NCBI RefSeq assembly: GCF_032854445.1
Contig: NC_088302.1
Span: 32,025,979-32,089,978 of the forward strand
Length of the DNA: 64,000 nt
Direction of reading: 5' to 3'
Source of the DNA: Liolophura sinensis
Taxonomy: Eukaryota > Mollusca > Polyplacophora > Chitonida > Chitonidae
The notes under the pieces are model-generated. The model was given only the letters and a program-made list of their open reading frames with translations. It was not told the origin of the DNA and did not search any database. A program made the translations under genes and the position numbers. Each line of letters begins with the position of its first letter. Position 1 is the stretch's first letter. Of this stretch, positions 11,833 through 24,947 are shown in pieces.

Positions 11833-12130
11833 GTCAATCCTGGGTCGGGTCACACCTAAGACCTTAAAAAAGAGAAAGTTGTAACTTCCTCGCTTGGCGT
11901 GCGGCGTGAAGAGGATAGTGCAACGATTGGTTGACCCCATATCAGTATAATGGCTCGAGCGGGGGTGGCTTACTTGCCTTCGGTTAGTAGTCTCAGTGAA
12001 GCTCAGTGAAGATAAAAGAGCGGTGAAAATCCATCCTGCAACAAGGAGGCACTCTAAGGACTCCTTCGTCGTCATATGACTGAAAAATTGTTAAGCACGA
12101 TGTTAAGCCCCAGCAATCAATCACTCACTC
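11833..12130 (+). repeat. SINE family A, nearly full-length
   Basis: It runs from the distal tRNA-like head (TCCTGGGTCGGGTCACACC) through AGTTGTAACTTCCTCGCTTG and GTCATATGACTGAAAAATTG to the CACTCACTCC tail. Internal differences from the other copies include a short duplication, CTCAGTGAAG. The copy is moderately diverged. Confidence 0.88.
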
Positions 12131-14929
12131 CAGACATTTTTAGCCTGTGTATGTTATTTAAGCCTATATCAGACTAATTGTTTGATAACAAATACTCGCG
12201 TAATTGTAAACATGCAGACAGCATTGTGCTGTTTGTCAATCTTTATTATTTGAGGTGAGTTCATGCAAGAGTAAAAATGGACGTTATCATATAAACAAAC
12301 AGCTTAAAAGTTTTCCATTTCCACGAATAGGATTCGCGTCTCTCATGCAGATGTATTTGTAGGTCTTTACTCTATTATTTACATGTTGTAGAAATTAGAT
12401 TACTGATTCAGTCAAGTGTGTGGTGTGGATGTAGTTTTTTTTTTTTTTTTTTTGCCAACTTCAAGTATAGTACCGTATATTATAGACATGCGTGTGCTCA
12501 CTAGTGCAGCTGAAGTTATTACAGGACATATATGCACACTGTGCAATGGCATTGGTGCATGTATGTATATTGAATGGTTGTGTTTATAATTAGGTTTTAG
12601 TTGATCATAAATGTAAATGCATTGATAAATTTCCTTTGCAAGCCTGCAATCTTCTAGCCTATATTGTAATTTAGATGTATGAATACTAATTACCAAAGAC
12701 CAGTGAAGATGATATGCCTATTAAGGTAAAAAAATTACTTACTTTAGGGCAGGCCCAAATACAGGTGCGTTTAAAGGTGTGTTCATTTAGCTTGCAATAA
12801 ACAGGTACACGAATGTAAATGTTAAATTATAGGAAAAGGTTTCTTTTATGGATTTTATGGAGTTATTTAGTCAGCGGTTTTACAAATATTAAAAACTAAG
12901 GAAATTGGGAGGCCTTACTACTCAAAGCATGATTCCACTACTGCATAAAAAGGAAAAAGATAGCTCAAAATTGAAGCATCACTAGATAGACTGCTAGAAA
13001 CTGTATTATACCTACTTAATACTCATCATTTTAGACTTTTTGAAAAACTGAATAATGTGCATGAAAATGATTGAATTCTAAGATTAGCTTTATAGACCAT
13101 CAGCTTCTAGGTAGGCTTCATGGTCCCCCGTTTTTTCCCCCGTTATATTTATCTACAACTGTACCTGGGCAAAATTTTGCCAGAATTATTCACGTAATCA
13201 TTTGCACTTGTGGATTATATGAGCTCTTCCAACATGAACAGCTGTATTTAAATTGGAAATACTTTTTGTGACTTCAATAGCATTTAAGCACTTGCTGTAT
13301 GGTTCATAAAATCCACCATAGATTCCAAGAATTTCAATACAATAAACTTTATTTCAAAAAAATCATTAAGACGTAAGGAAAGTATTTTTATGCATAGATT
13401 TTCAGTAGTTGTTTTAGTTTTATTGTTCAAAGTGCATGCAGGAATTGCGCCCTTTGGTTTTCATGGCTGAAAACTTCACCTGAAAAAGTATTCATGATGC
13501 TTATAAGATCATCTTTCAAAATGGAGTTCTTTGAAGCAGATGTTGCGCAAAAAATACAGTTTGTTGCATGATTGTTTTGCTCTGTACATATAATGCAGAT
13601 GCAATCATGTCAACGAATATTCACATGATCTGCTCATGAAAAATGTCTTTGAGTCACAGAACTCCTTAAGTTCTTTTGCTTAAGGAGAAATGATTTGCTT
13701 AACAAGCGTAATATTCTAATTATGAAGTGTTGGTAAGAAACACTGTATGTTGGACTTGGACAGAAAACTACCGACTTCAGCAATTTGCTAAACTTAAGAA
13801 ATTTTGTGAACAATTCTCCATTCAGTTGTTTGTGTGTAAAGTGCCATTCAACATCGATTTGAGAACACATTTGTAATTATCCACACTTGACCCTTGTGTC
13901 AGAATTGATGTTGAGGTTGAAAATAAAGGAATTAATGATGTTGTCTGATATAACATCATTGAAGGGATGTTTTGTGAATTCAGGTCTGTTGTAATATTGT
14001 TGACCTTAAATTGTCTTCAGCTTGTCAAAGCATATGCATGTCACATGTAAGCACTTTGTGAGACAGTGAGATGGTTGTTGGTAATCGATAAACGAAGAGT
14101 TATTCATACCATATACCAAATGGTATTGGTTATTGTTGTACATTTGTTGTCCACTTATGGTAACCAAGGGCACACTTCCTGAATCCACTGTTTGGAACAT
14201 GACACACTTCAATACTAGTCTGCAAACAAATGTGACAAACTGTGCTGTTTGCTGGCATCAGGGATTGGTGTACAAGAAAAAGAAGCAAAAAGAAAAAAAA
14301 AACCAACCCTTATTACTGTAATCCTTCAACCTTTTCTCATGTTTGCAAGGTGTTTATTCAAACATATTCAGAAGGCATTATTCTGTGTTGAAATTGTACT
14401 TTTTGTGATAAACTGAAACTGGTCAATCCAGTTTTGTCTCCAAAATCAAATTCTAAATGTGCATAAATTGCACTGAAAGTTGATGCGTGTATCAGTGTTA
14501 TTGTATTTCATTTGCTGTTTTGAACATAATCATTCATTTTGATTGTTTCCCTGATAAGAATTAAAATGAATGTTGGAATACAGTACATGGAAATGTTGGA
14601 ACTGAGAAGGTTTTCTTTGTTTTTGATTACACAGTGTCTCACCTCAAAACCAGAAAAACAGAATCAAGTTTTTAACCGAAAATATACATGTGTACATGTA
14701 TATAACTGACTACAGCGAGAAACTAGACAGACAGCATCTCTGTTGAGGTCGGTTAAAGAAAAATGAATGAATATAATTCCAAGTACGAAAACTCCCACCA
14801 AGAGATGTGGACCTCTTTAATAATATAGCATCATTTTGCCAAATCTTATAACTTGAATATAGTGAATATGTAGACATACCTGTAACTTAATCCACACTAA
14901 AAGTTTCACCATAAACATTGAGGCTTGAG

Positions 14930-14934
<5 letters not shown>

Positions 14935-14974
<40 letters not shown>
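14935..14974. repeat. (AT)n microsatellite
   Basis: About 20 uninterrupted AT dinucleotides in the CpG-poor upstream region. Confidence 0.95.
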
Positions 14975-14977
<3 letters not shown>

Positions 14978-16783
14978 TGATATATTTATGATACGCTTAT
15001 CTTCCATACTGTGACGCTGAAGGAACTCTGCCAATCAGTTAGAATAGCCAATGACACAGTTTTTATCAGGACCTGTGAATATTTACTGGTTCTGGCAGAC
15101 AGGCCTATCCATAGCGATTATAAGTCCCTCTAGACACACATGTACAGGAAGCTGGGAAGCCCTTCTGGCACCGTGTTCTAACTATCAAAGCAGTTTATCT
15201 CAAATTAGATATGTACAAGTACCTGTGGCTGCATGGAACCCTGGCAGATCTGGTAAATCACTTACAGGGGTTATGAGTAAGATATCAAGGGAGAAGGTGA
15301 AGGCATCTATTTTTCCTTGATGTAATATTGGTGCTATATTAGAAACATCTTGAGACTCCTATCACCTCGTCTCACATTTTGTATGTAGTGGCCTGACGTT
15401 AGCTGATACAGCCCCGCCATTTGGAATTTGTGTTGAAGAACAGTCCGAAATTAGAATGTTTTCCTTCAGCGGTTCGGCTAATGAAAATTTGATGGTTACA
15501 TGCACAGTGTATTTTACCATCAGTACTCTGATCATAAATAATGAATGATCTTATCTTTTACAGATTTTTACCAAAGGCAAATATTGAAATTTTATGATTC
15601 TGAGAACAGAAATGCCCAGAAATCTGTTTCAGAATTTTGTAAAAAAAAAAAAAATACATGTAAAAAATCACCTTTTATAGCTAATTTTTATGTCCTGCAT
15701 GAAATAAAGAAATCATATACACAGTTTGCAGGGGAACATTTTTTTTTACCACAATATTATAGCTCTTCCTATTCAAAGTATTATAACAGTGTATATTTGG
15801 GTTTAGTGTAGTGTGTATCATGAGCAGGTCTGCTTGTCCACAATACTGTCTGAAGACTGGAAACTTGTATACAAGGCTCTGTTGTTGTCGTTTTTTTTCC
15901 CCACAGCTTTTGTTTTGTACATTATATAATTATTGAAAGGATTAGTACATGTATATTTATGTACTAGTGTTGGCAGTCAGGCTTTACTGTTTAATGCAGT
16001 GTTTATACCATGTATAAATATGTACAGACACAGGTAAATTGTAAGGCAAACAGGAAGTACTTGTACCTGACTTTGTGAGGTCCCAGCTGTCATCGGATCC
16101 TGTGATTAAAAAGCTGCATGTTCGGAGGTTGGTCGTGTGGGGTGAACCACGGGATGGTAGGGATGGTTGTCTAAGGAAGATGCTCAATGTCTGGTAAACC
16201 ACAAGTACTAGTTTTAAAAGGATGAGCCTCATTGTCTGGTATACCACATACGGTGACGGTGGCTCGATCCTTGTGCAGCTGATAACTGATGTAATGTGCT
16301 CCTACAGCCTTTATACGTGCATGTATATATATCTTAAACACGGAGGGATTTTGTTGAAGTTAACGTTACAAATTTAAACAGGATTGTTGAAATGTAAAGC
16401 TGTACAAAATTTGGATTCAGCATAACTGTTCATCTATCATATAAATGTGTCAGGCTCATTGTGGATAATTTCGTGGGTATAGATTAAAAGGAACAAATGA
16501 TGACTAGCCAGCCATGGAACAGCTGGTTAATTTGCACTATACCCAATGCTTGTATACCTGGTTGCGTACCACTCTGTGCATTTGTGTGGTCACAGAAAAG
16601 CCAGCAGGAGCTGGATTTGAACTCTCGACCTCACTATCAAATGCTTATTGTCTGAACTGAAGCAGTTTAGACGTCTGTGTTAAATTGCGGTTGAATAAGT
16701 TCAGGGCATATTTGCATGATGAGGAAATACATCCACATAGTACAAAGATTAAGAGCTATCAGTGAAGCAATTGTCACGAAACC

Positions 16784-16872
16784 AGTGGAAATACTGGCTC
16801 CAGCAGGACTTGAACTCACAACATAGGATGTCTAGCTCCAGTGCTGTATCAAATGAGCTATCAAGCCAGATG
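16784..16872 (-). repeat. tRNA-derived SINE head fragment
   Basis: The minus strand reads GGCTTGATAGCTCATTTGAT (A-box-like) and then GAGTTCAAGTCC (B-box-like), ending CTGGAGCC. The outer GGCT and AGCC could pair as an acceptor stem, but no sound anticodon stem is visible. It is called a SINE head, not a tRNA gene. A similar piece lies at about 16597-16660. Confidence 0.5.
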
Positions 16873-17113
16873 GGTAATGACTAACATCAGCTGCAATACA
16901 CATACTGTATGTGCACATCACTTCAAAATAAATCTTTATGAAAGTTGTACATGTATATTGGAATACATTTGTTTGGTACAGTAACTGTTGAAGGAGAGTG
17001 GTTTGCTTTGATTTGATGTAACCATATATACATGTATGTAGCTCATAGTAGCTGACTACCAGTATGATGTTCAATCAAACCAATCAAACAAGTAAACCAC
17101 TTACATTGCATTT

Positions 17114-17225
17114 CGGGAAGGTGACTGTGGAGAAAAGGTGAAAAAAAAATCATTTTGGAGGCATATTTTATATTTCTTAATAACCCCTTCATTATATGCA
17201 TCTTTAGAATGTATGTCATTACACT
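17114..17225 (+). repeat. Dispersed family C, copy 2
   Basis: It shares GTGAAAAAAAAATCATTTTG, GAGGCATATTTTATATTTCT and TTAATAACCC with the copies at 7074-7260 and 29985-30125. It is the shortest of the three. Confidence 0.55.
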
Positions 17226-18463
17226 GTTTTGGAATGCATAGACAGAATACATTTAATGGATGAATAACAAGTTGAATCTCTTAACAATATCAGTCTGTTT
17301 ACACTCGCTTCCACAGCACACCAAGCTTCAAAAGTTCCTTACCGGTAATCTTTCTTGAGTATACATTTACTCTACTTGTTCATCGGCTATTTGTAAGTTA
17401 TCAAGTTTTCCTGAAGGTTGACTCATCAATAAATAAATCCCTTATCTTGTTGTGGAAAACGGCTTGAGCTCTGTTAGCGAGGCATGATGTATAATTAATG
17501 GGATATCGCAGCCGTCTGTAGATAATTTCTCAACACTCATAGATCATACTTTCCACTAGAAACACATCAGCTGAAGACTACACACAAATGTGTTAGCGCA
17601 GACAATTCTTGACGAGGTACTGTCATACATTGACAATAATGGACTCGCAGACCTGTGACAGTTGGAATTGTCCAGCTGTCAGTGCTTAACTACTGAGGCA
17701 TTCAGTGATGACAATATGTGTCTGTGGCAGTTTGCGCAATCTGACAAGTCATTGAAGACCTTGTCTTGCACCAATATTGTGAGCATTTCTGTACAACAAT
17801 CACACAGAAAGGTTTCTCAGCAGTTTGCCAAAGATTGGTGGTTTATCCCAGCTGCTCCAGATTTTGATCACCATTCAATAATTGCAGTGTTATACATACA
17901 CTGATGGATTGCACAACTAGAAATCGGACTTGTAGCAATTGAACTGGTTCTTACATGGCTGCATGCATTCAGTTAGCACCACAGTCATCATCATGATGGG
18001 CTATAAATATGCTCTCATATCCTGCTTAGAAGTATCAGTTTGAAGACATAATGTTGACACTTCTTGTAGGAGAATTAGCTGTTACATTTAAACATCTACA
18101 TTGATTGATTGTACAGTCATATTAAAGACAGATCCATTGTAACTGTACACGGTTGTAGTCAAGGGCTAGACAGTGGACTGACCTCTTAAGCTATGATTGG
18201 TTTCCTGTTTACCATTGGCTTCTACATGCAATCAAGGTAAGTTGGATAGACGGCTAGAAACTGGTTTGATCTGTGTTCCTCCTGCAGTAGGCAACCTTAC
18301 ATAATATTATGAAGCACTACGTGTGTATGTACACCGTCAAGATGACATCAAAAGCTGTGACTACATCGAGAGCTGTGACTACATGTAATGTTAGCACTAA
18401 AAATGACCATGTGAAACCAAAATTGGCTGCTGTGTTCATTGGTTCATCAAATATGTAGTGGAG

Positions 18464-18497
18464 CAACAGTTGATTCTTGAAAAAGAATCACCTGTTG
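18464..18497. repeat. Short perfect-type hairpin
   Basis: CAACAGTTGATTCTT at 18464-18478 pairs with AAGAATCACCTGTTG at 18483-18497 across a 4-nt loop, with one mismatch in 15. A related GATTCTTGAAAAATAATCA occurs at about 18712, followed in both cases by a GCGT.ACATCACA segment, so a unit of this kind is present twice within 250 bp. Confidence 0.65.
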
Positions 18498-20086
18498 CGA
18501 GTTGTTTTTCAAGAATCGAGCGGTGTCAATTCAAGCAAATAATTCAAAAAGCGTTACATCACAATTAGCGTCAATGAATGCTGTTTGGTTTTAAAGCCTG
18601 TTGTTTGTGAGTACGAATCCATCTCTACCGTATACCAGTCAAAGGCACACTTACATGTAGGTGGTACAAGTTGTCACCCATCACCACTCAAACCACAAAC
18701 TTGCAAGCGTCGATTCTTGAAAAATAATCAACCGTGCAGACAATAGCGTGACATCACAGCAAATGTTTGATAAAGGTGAATGACTCCTAACCTCAAAACA
18801 CACAACATTTGAGTTCAATCCTCCTCTTGTGCTGGCAGTGTTGGATCCAGGAATTTTGCCCTTATTTGAATTTTTGGGACATGAGGTAGAACGGACCAAA
18901 ATAGCCAAGGGTCTTGAAGCCACAGATTTTCTGCATGTTTTGAAATGCATTTTTAGCTGTTTGAAGCTATTTTTAAGTGTATTGTAAAATGTATATCAGT
19001 GACACCTAGCAAGGAAATATTTCATTTTTCAGAAAAAAATCCTTTTTTCAAATTCAGATTTTTTGCCCATTTGATTCCTTTGGACACACACAACAACCTT
19101 GTACAGAAAAGTTGTAGATTTCTCCTTGGTTTATGGGCCTTGTTGACAAGCAGATGTCAGCAAGATCAAGGGGTTATTTGCACAATCTTACAGTTGTTAA
19201 AGACCATCAGTTTGGCTTGTTAGCCTGTGTGTAACACTTAAGAAAGATTTTCTGTAATAGCCAAAGTCAATGTGGTTTGTAAATCCTGGGCACTCCTGTT
19301 TCTTCTTCCATTAAAACTGACTGCTATCATAAATGCGAGTGAAAATTTCTTAAGTATAACATTAAACAGCAGTGAAATAAGTAAATAAATTAAGGAGGTT
19401 TGTGACATACGTGTATATTGCCCGTCTGCTCCAGTTTAACCTGTCTGATGTTTTATATGTGAAATATTCTTGACTATGGTACGATTTATTTATTTTTTCT
19501 TTGCCATCAAGAATAATTTCAATTTAATGACGGTGGCTGGCACATAAAGGGTCTGTAAATGTTGATACAACTTTGATGGCCTTTAACAGTTTAGGAAATG
19601 TCGTGTGATATTTTCACTGATTAAATCCTAGCAAAGCACACCTCACGTTTGAGCCGGTTAAAGATATCTTTCAGTGACAATATGATCTAACGGATTGACG
19701 TGCAAAAGGAAGTGACATTTGTAATACTGATTTGACGTTTACATGTATGTTTGTTGATATAGACTTATGATGAGATGCTGTTTGATTTACAAAATACATG
19801 AACATACTGCAGTCTGCCTCCCAGTGTAGGTCAACAAGAATAGTACAAGTAATAGAATAGTACATAGTACCCATTCCTGAAAAGCCACCATGCACTCACA
19901 TGTACCTCTTTTAACTTGGTTAAATATTTAGACATGTATCTTTTGAAATCTTGAATAGCACAGTGCTTGATAGTGCAGAAAGCTTTGCATAAACGTGTGT
20001 ATATGTGCAGCATACTAATACTCTCTTCCTTTTTTTTTCTGAAAGTCCTCTTTAATTTTTTTTATGTATTTATATTTTTGTGACAG

Positions 20087-20385
20087 GCAAATGGGTGGGA
20101 CAAGCCGTTTGATTGGCTGAGCTGTCTCCCTACTGTTCACCCTTCACTGACGCTGTGATTATATGAATGCTGTAAGCTCTGCTCAGTTGCTTGTGGACTG
20201 CAGAGTTGTACTGAGGGAATTCAGGCTTCTACAGTAGCACAGCTGATTTGTACACCAGTGCCTTATGCTCAAGCTGACAGCACTGGATACCATTAATCTA
20301 CATGCATGTGAAACACATGTAAAGTCCTACTAAGGAACATTTCACTACCTGTTCACCACCTGAGGATTCAGTTTATTAATCACAG
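20087..20385 (+). other. Candidate noncoding 5' exon of the SLC4A11-like gene
   Basis: A long T-rich tract (about 20029-20080) leads to GTGACAG, a good 3' splice site, and 299 bp later CACAG is followed by GTAAGT, a consensus 5' splice site. The segment is less AT-rich than its surroundings. If spliced to 32006, the frame reads TAA TCA CAG ATC ACT ACT ATG, placing an in-frame stop just before the proposed start codon. That would make the exon 5' UTR. It contains several short upstream ATGs. It could instead be an alternative first exon: an inverted CCAAT box, GATTGG, is at 20111. No transcript evidence is available. Confidence 0.4.
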
Positions 20386-20786
20386 GTAAGTTTCTTATCT
20401 ACATTTCTGCAATACATACAGGTGTATTAGTTGTTGCACAGTATGGACATTGAGCTTGAGCCATTAAAAAAAAAACAGGAATTGTTCTTTTTTTCCTATG
20501 CTTTTATCAATTCAGTTCCCTTGTTTTTAAGACGCAGATGGATACAATCAGGTGATTATTTTCAAAAGACTCAAGGCTAAGGTGTACTTTAATTATCAAC
20601 AGTTACTGCAATGATGTAATTTAATGAATTTAATTGTCATTGTTAAGCTGTGCTCGACATTTTAATGTTTTGTTAATTATTCAAAATGCTGTGTTTTTTG
20701 AAGAGCTTTTATGTTACATTGTAAACATATATTTGGCAGTTATAAATAATAGATTTTTAGTACTACACTTGATATAAATTTATACA

Positions 20787-20994
20787 TACCTTACTACATT
20801 TTTACATATAAAAGAACAACTTTCAGTGAAATTGATGTACATTTTGAATTTGATTTTGGGAACAAAACTACATTGGTTGAATTGGCCAATTTTGGGCCTT
20901 CAGAAGAAGTATAATTTTATCAGGCTACACATAATAATCCCTTCAGAATACACTCGGATTAACACCTTGCAAACATGCGAAAAGGTTGAAGAAT
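20787..20994. repeat. MITE family M, copy 1
   Basis: A homologue of the elements at 25269-25473 and 42985-43164. Shared blocks are AGAACAACTTTCAGTG, a GGCCAATTTTGGGCCTTCAG-like block, AGAAGTATAATTTTAT, and the end ACACCTTGCAAACATGCG. The right terminus (CGAAAAGGTTGAAGAAT) is intact and followed by TA. The left terminus is diverged. Confidence 0.75.
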
Positions 20995-22117
20995 TACAAT
21001 AGTGAAAATTTCCACCTGACTTCATAGGTCTCATATTGGACTAACAGGAAACAATATTTGTGGTTTATTTGTTGGTAAATTTATATTGTATCTCAACTTT
21101 TAATTTTCTCAAAGGAAGTACTTACTGCAAGTGCAAATAAGAGTAACATGTAAGCCTTTAACCTTGTGGTGAAACAATGGTTGTTGAGAGAGAAAAAAAG
21201 TCAGTATCTCTTAAAACTTGTTAAAAAGCTGCGATCATATTGTATTTAATATACAGGTACATGTACGTAGGTATGTTTTATTATATCACTCTGTCGTTAT
21301 TGGTCGAGTGCGTTCAGGAAGATGTACATGTAGGTGGTAAGTGAAATGAGTTGTCCATGAATTAGTTACCTGGCTACGCTAGAGGTTATCAGCTACTAGC
21401 TGAGTGGTCGTGGTTACTGGAACGTATGTATGGTACAGCAGGTTCCGCATGAATGTCAGGAAAGTGTCTGTAAACATTTTACCCCTGGGGGTCTGATTAC
21501 AGCTTGTCTTAAAATTTCTGCTTATGTCTGTGAGTACAGTCCTGTAAACTGCACATATTAATGTTCACAGTTCGATTTCTACAGCTATACTTTGTATCTA
21601 TGCCCTTAGGCTGACCTGCAAGAAGTTATTATATAAATGGTGGAATTGAATAGCTTGCTGTAATACCTCATTATTAGGGTCAGTTATTGTTATTGGCAAG
21701 CCATGTGTATAAAACTACTGCATGTTTTTTTTTGGTCTGGTCAGTCAGAAGTTACCCAATGAGAGGCTTGAAAGTATAACATGTACATGTTATAGTTTCA
21801 AGCAGAATATATGCATGCGGATATATATGGAACTAAGTAAACCATAATTTCCATACCCAGTATATTCTTTAATGTACATGTAGGTTTGTACTGATTTACA
21901 GGTAATAAGATGTGGATTAAAATTATGCACTCATATATGTATATTTAGATTTTTTTCTATTTATGTATTGCTGTAACTGACTGCACCTATTTTGTGGTGA
22001 GTCTACTTGCTGTGCTGCTTAGTGAATGAAATTAATGAGCTTTTGTGTTAATTTTATGTGTTTTTGAACTTCACCTCTCCCATTACCACCCATGAGCTTT
22101 ACTTAATTGCTTGGGTG

Positions 22118-22371
22118 GGTCCTCCATGGCCAAGCGGGGGGATATGCTAGCACAGCACATTGACTCAGGTCAGCCTCTCGCAAGTGCAGTGGCTGTAAGT
22201 TCATGCCCAGTTCATGCTACATGTGGCTTCCTCTCAGGTAGTACATGGGAAGGTCTTCCAGCAACCTGTGGATAGTCATGGGTTTCCTCCCACTAAAATG
22301 CTGGCCACCATCAAATAAGGGAAAGATTCTTGATGAGGGCGTAAAGCATCAATCAAATAGATAAAGAAATA
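22118..22371 (+). repeat. SINE family B, nearly full-length, diverged
   Basis: The head GGTCCTCCATGGCCAAGCGG, the body with CAGCAACCTGTGGATAGTC and CCCACTAAAATGCTGGCCAC, and the tail GCATCAATCAAATAGATAAA are all present but with many substitutions, mostly CpG-to-TpG/CpA. This is an old copy. Confidence 0.85.
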
Positions 22372-23764
22372 ATTGCTTATCTGGTCAGTTGAAAAAAATT
22401 ATTAATTGGGCTACAATAAATTGGCAAAGGAAAAAAAACGCTAAAATATCTCCTCTTGTTTTCAAAATTTTTAAAAATAGATTTAACTTCATTTTAATAT
22501 TGGAATTCTAAGGTGGGCTCTATGGGCCATTACAGGTAGAGCTACATGTATACATACATGTGGTTTCTGTTGGAGAATGGCTTGAGTTTTTAAAGTCAAC
22601 GCATGATCTCATCAGAACGTGTGACTCTTTAGTAGATGGTTCAAATGCAGGAAGAATAGCTTATGAATATCAATGTAATTGGGCAGTCTACGTGCGGTAT
22701 CAGTGTTGTTTATATAGCCCATCTTCAAGGTGAAATATTTGAATATTTTAATTCAATATATTGAAGAACGATCAAAATAAAAAGGAAGGTATTTAGAGTA
22801 CATTTTGCACTAATGTGTTTGATGACTTTATAAGTCTTTATATTAAGATCAGTGTGTCTTTCCTTATTTCCACCTGGGACTATTGTATACATAATGGTCC
22901 CAGTTTCCACCAGTGTCACATGTCCTGTAGTGGCATGTGTTTTGTATTGTAGTAACCGAAAATAATCATGACACTCTTCCACAGAAGTTACATGTACATG
23001 CATGTGCCCGAATGTATTACATAAACTATGGAGATTTATATATATTTATATCGACTTCAAACTGGTTAGATGTACATGTACAAGAGTGTATTGACTTCAG
23101 AATATGAGGTTCTAATTATGGACTTCAAATTATGAAGATGGTTTTGTTTGGTGATTGGTCCATACGTTTTTGGCCATCTGGAATCTTACTGATGCACGTG
23201 TAATGTTCTGGTAAGTACATGTATGACAAAAGGTTTTCTTGGATTTACCATACAATGGATTTTGACAGTCAAATGCAGATCTTAAAAAAAAAAGACATTG
23301 TCTTGCACAGCACTGTTGCAACCCTTTTTTTCTATTTTTATATCATTATGATCTTTTTGTTTTTGCATCAGAATTGTAGTATTAGCTTGTTAGATACTTG
23401 TATGTGCTACGTGTAGTTTTCATACAAACATGATCTCTTTCACTACGATGCTGTGCAGTGGTACTCCCTCCTGAGCCAGATCTGAAAAGCTGAAAAGAAA
23501 TTTTTTTTTTTTTTTAAATTTATTCTTGTACAATAGTTATATTCTGATTCATGATGCGCTGAAATTTTGTTGACAGATGTTAAATATTGGAAAAAACTTG
23601 ACCTTTGTAGCTGTGTTGTATAGTGGAGGTTTGCAGCACATGTGAATTCCGGTTTTGTTAGTATTTTCTGAGTTTTATGAAATTGTGATCTGGATGGTTT
23701 TGACAGACTTTGCTTTTGTGTGATTTTTCACAAGTAAACAGGTTTACCATGTTCACAGTGCAAT

Positions 23765-23960
23765 GGGCCTCCGTGGGTCAGTCGGTTAGCGCACTAGCGC
23801 AGCGTAATGACGCAGAAGCCTCTCACCAATGCGGTCGCTGTAGGTTCAAGTCCAGCTTATGCTGGCTTCCTCTCCGGCCGTAAGTGGGAAGGTCCTTCAG
23901 CAACCTGCGAATGGTCGTGGGTTTCCCCCGGGCTGTGTCCGGTTTCCTCCCACCATAATG
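23765..23960 (+). repeat. SINE family B, interrupted by a tandem array
   Basis: The head (GGCCTCCGTGGGTCAGTCGG), B-box region and body are present up to CCACCATAATG. There the element stops abruptly and a 41-43-bp tandem array begins. An inverted piece of the same body follows the array at 24199. Confidence 0.85.
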
Positions 23961-24198
23961 CACACAGGGCTAGAGTTGAACTATCTCTTTTGTGTTTGTC
24001 TGGCACACAGGGCTAGAGTTGAACTATCTCTTGGATTTGTCTGGCACACAGGGCTAGAGTTGAACTATCTCTTGGGTTTGTCTGGCACACAGGGCTAGAG
24101 TTCAACTAGCCTTTGGGTTTGGCTGTCACACAGGGTGAGGGTGCAGCTAGCCCTGGGGTTCGGCTGTCAAACAGAGTGAGGGTTCAGCTAGGTCTTGA
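23961..24198. repeat. 41-43-bp tandem array inside a SINE
   Basis: About six copies of a unit starting CACACAGGGCTAGAGTTGAA and ending in a GGTTTGTCTGG-like segment. The first four are nearly identical; the last two are diverged (GGGTGAGGGTGCAGCTAG). The array starts precisely at the CATAATG of the preceding SINE-B body. Confidence 0.88.
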
Positions 24199-24282
24199 TG
24201 GCCAGCATTATGGTGGGAGGAAACGGGCCAGAATTATGGTGGTTGGAAGCTGGGCAGAGCCCGTGGGGAACCCACAACCAAA
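24199..24282 (-). repeat. SINE family B, inverted fragment
   Basis: The segment GGCCAGCATTATGGTGGGAG and the following cgggccagaattatggtgg region are reverse-strand family-B body, partly duplicated. Together with 23765-23960 they form an inverted SINE arrangement around the array. Confidence 0.75.
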
Positions 24283-24947
24283 TAACTTTTAGATGCAGTT
24301 TCACTAGATGTATTTCCTGGCAACCAAGAGAACAATAAGCAGATTATCTGCTAAAAATGTCTTCCAGGTGAACTTTATTAAGATGCCTATTTTTCCAAGT
24401 AATTCACTGTTTTCCTGGAAAACATCTTGCATTTGTTTCCAGGTGTAAAGTGTATTCCTGCCAGCACTTTCTTGCCTTAACCCTATGTCTCTATTTATTA
24501 ATATATTTATTTGTTTTTATTCATCTTACTTTTTTCATTTGTGCGCCCTCTACTTTACAGAAATTATTAAGATCAGACCACATAGTGTGGGTTACCCCAA
24601 CAAATGACAGCTACACTGTGAGTACCTCTGAGGTAGTGCCTCGGGGGTATAGATTGTCAAGGCTCCCCGTCACCCTTTTTCATGTCAGACACCAGCAAGA
24701 CTTGGGAGAATTTTACACACCTGACTGGAGACCATTGTATGAGTGAAAAGACCATGTAGGTGTAACAAATGTTACACTCTGCGACAATCTGACTTTCCAT
24801 AGACCTCAGTGACCTAGCTTATAAAGTCTGGACCATGTCTGTTAAATCTTTTATCCCAGATTACATGGGTACTGTACAAGTATGTTCTCAGTTGAGTAAA
24901 CATTGGTGCGTACAACAGAGTACCTGTAGTGGTTTGTAGTGATAGTG

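Larger units (their letters stand above)
9901..20086 (+). other. Probable first intron or intergenic; CpG-poor, no gene seen
   Basis: The stretch is AT-rich and CpG-depleted, with many ACATGTA-type motifs typical of decayed CpG. It holds a SINE-A copy, an (AT)n tract, a tRNA-derived fragment and a family-C copy, each listed separately. No coding exon with paired splice sites was recognised. If the 9.54-9.90 kb promoter is right, this is intron 1 of the transcript. Confidence 0.45.

Noticed and set aside
16784-16872. Functional tRNA gene
   Set aside because: A- and B-box-like motifs are present but no sound anticodon stem-loop; the other tRNA-like heads at 8220-8285 and 62995-63062 fail the same way.
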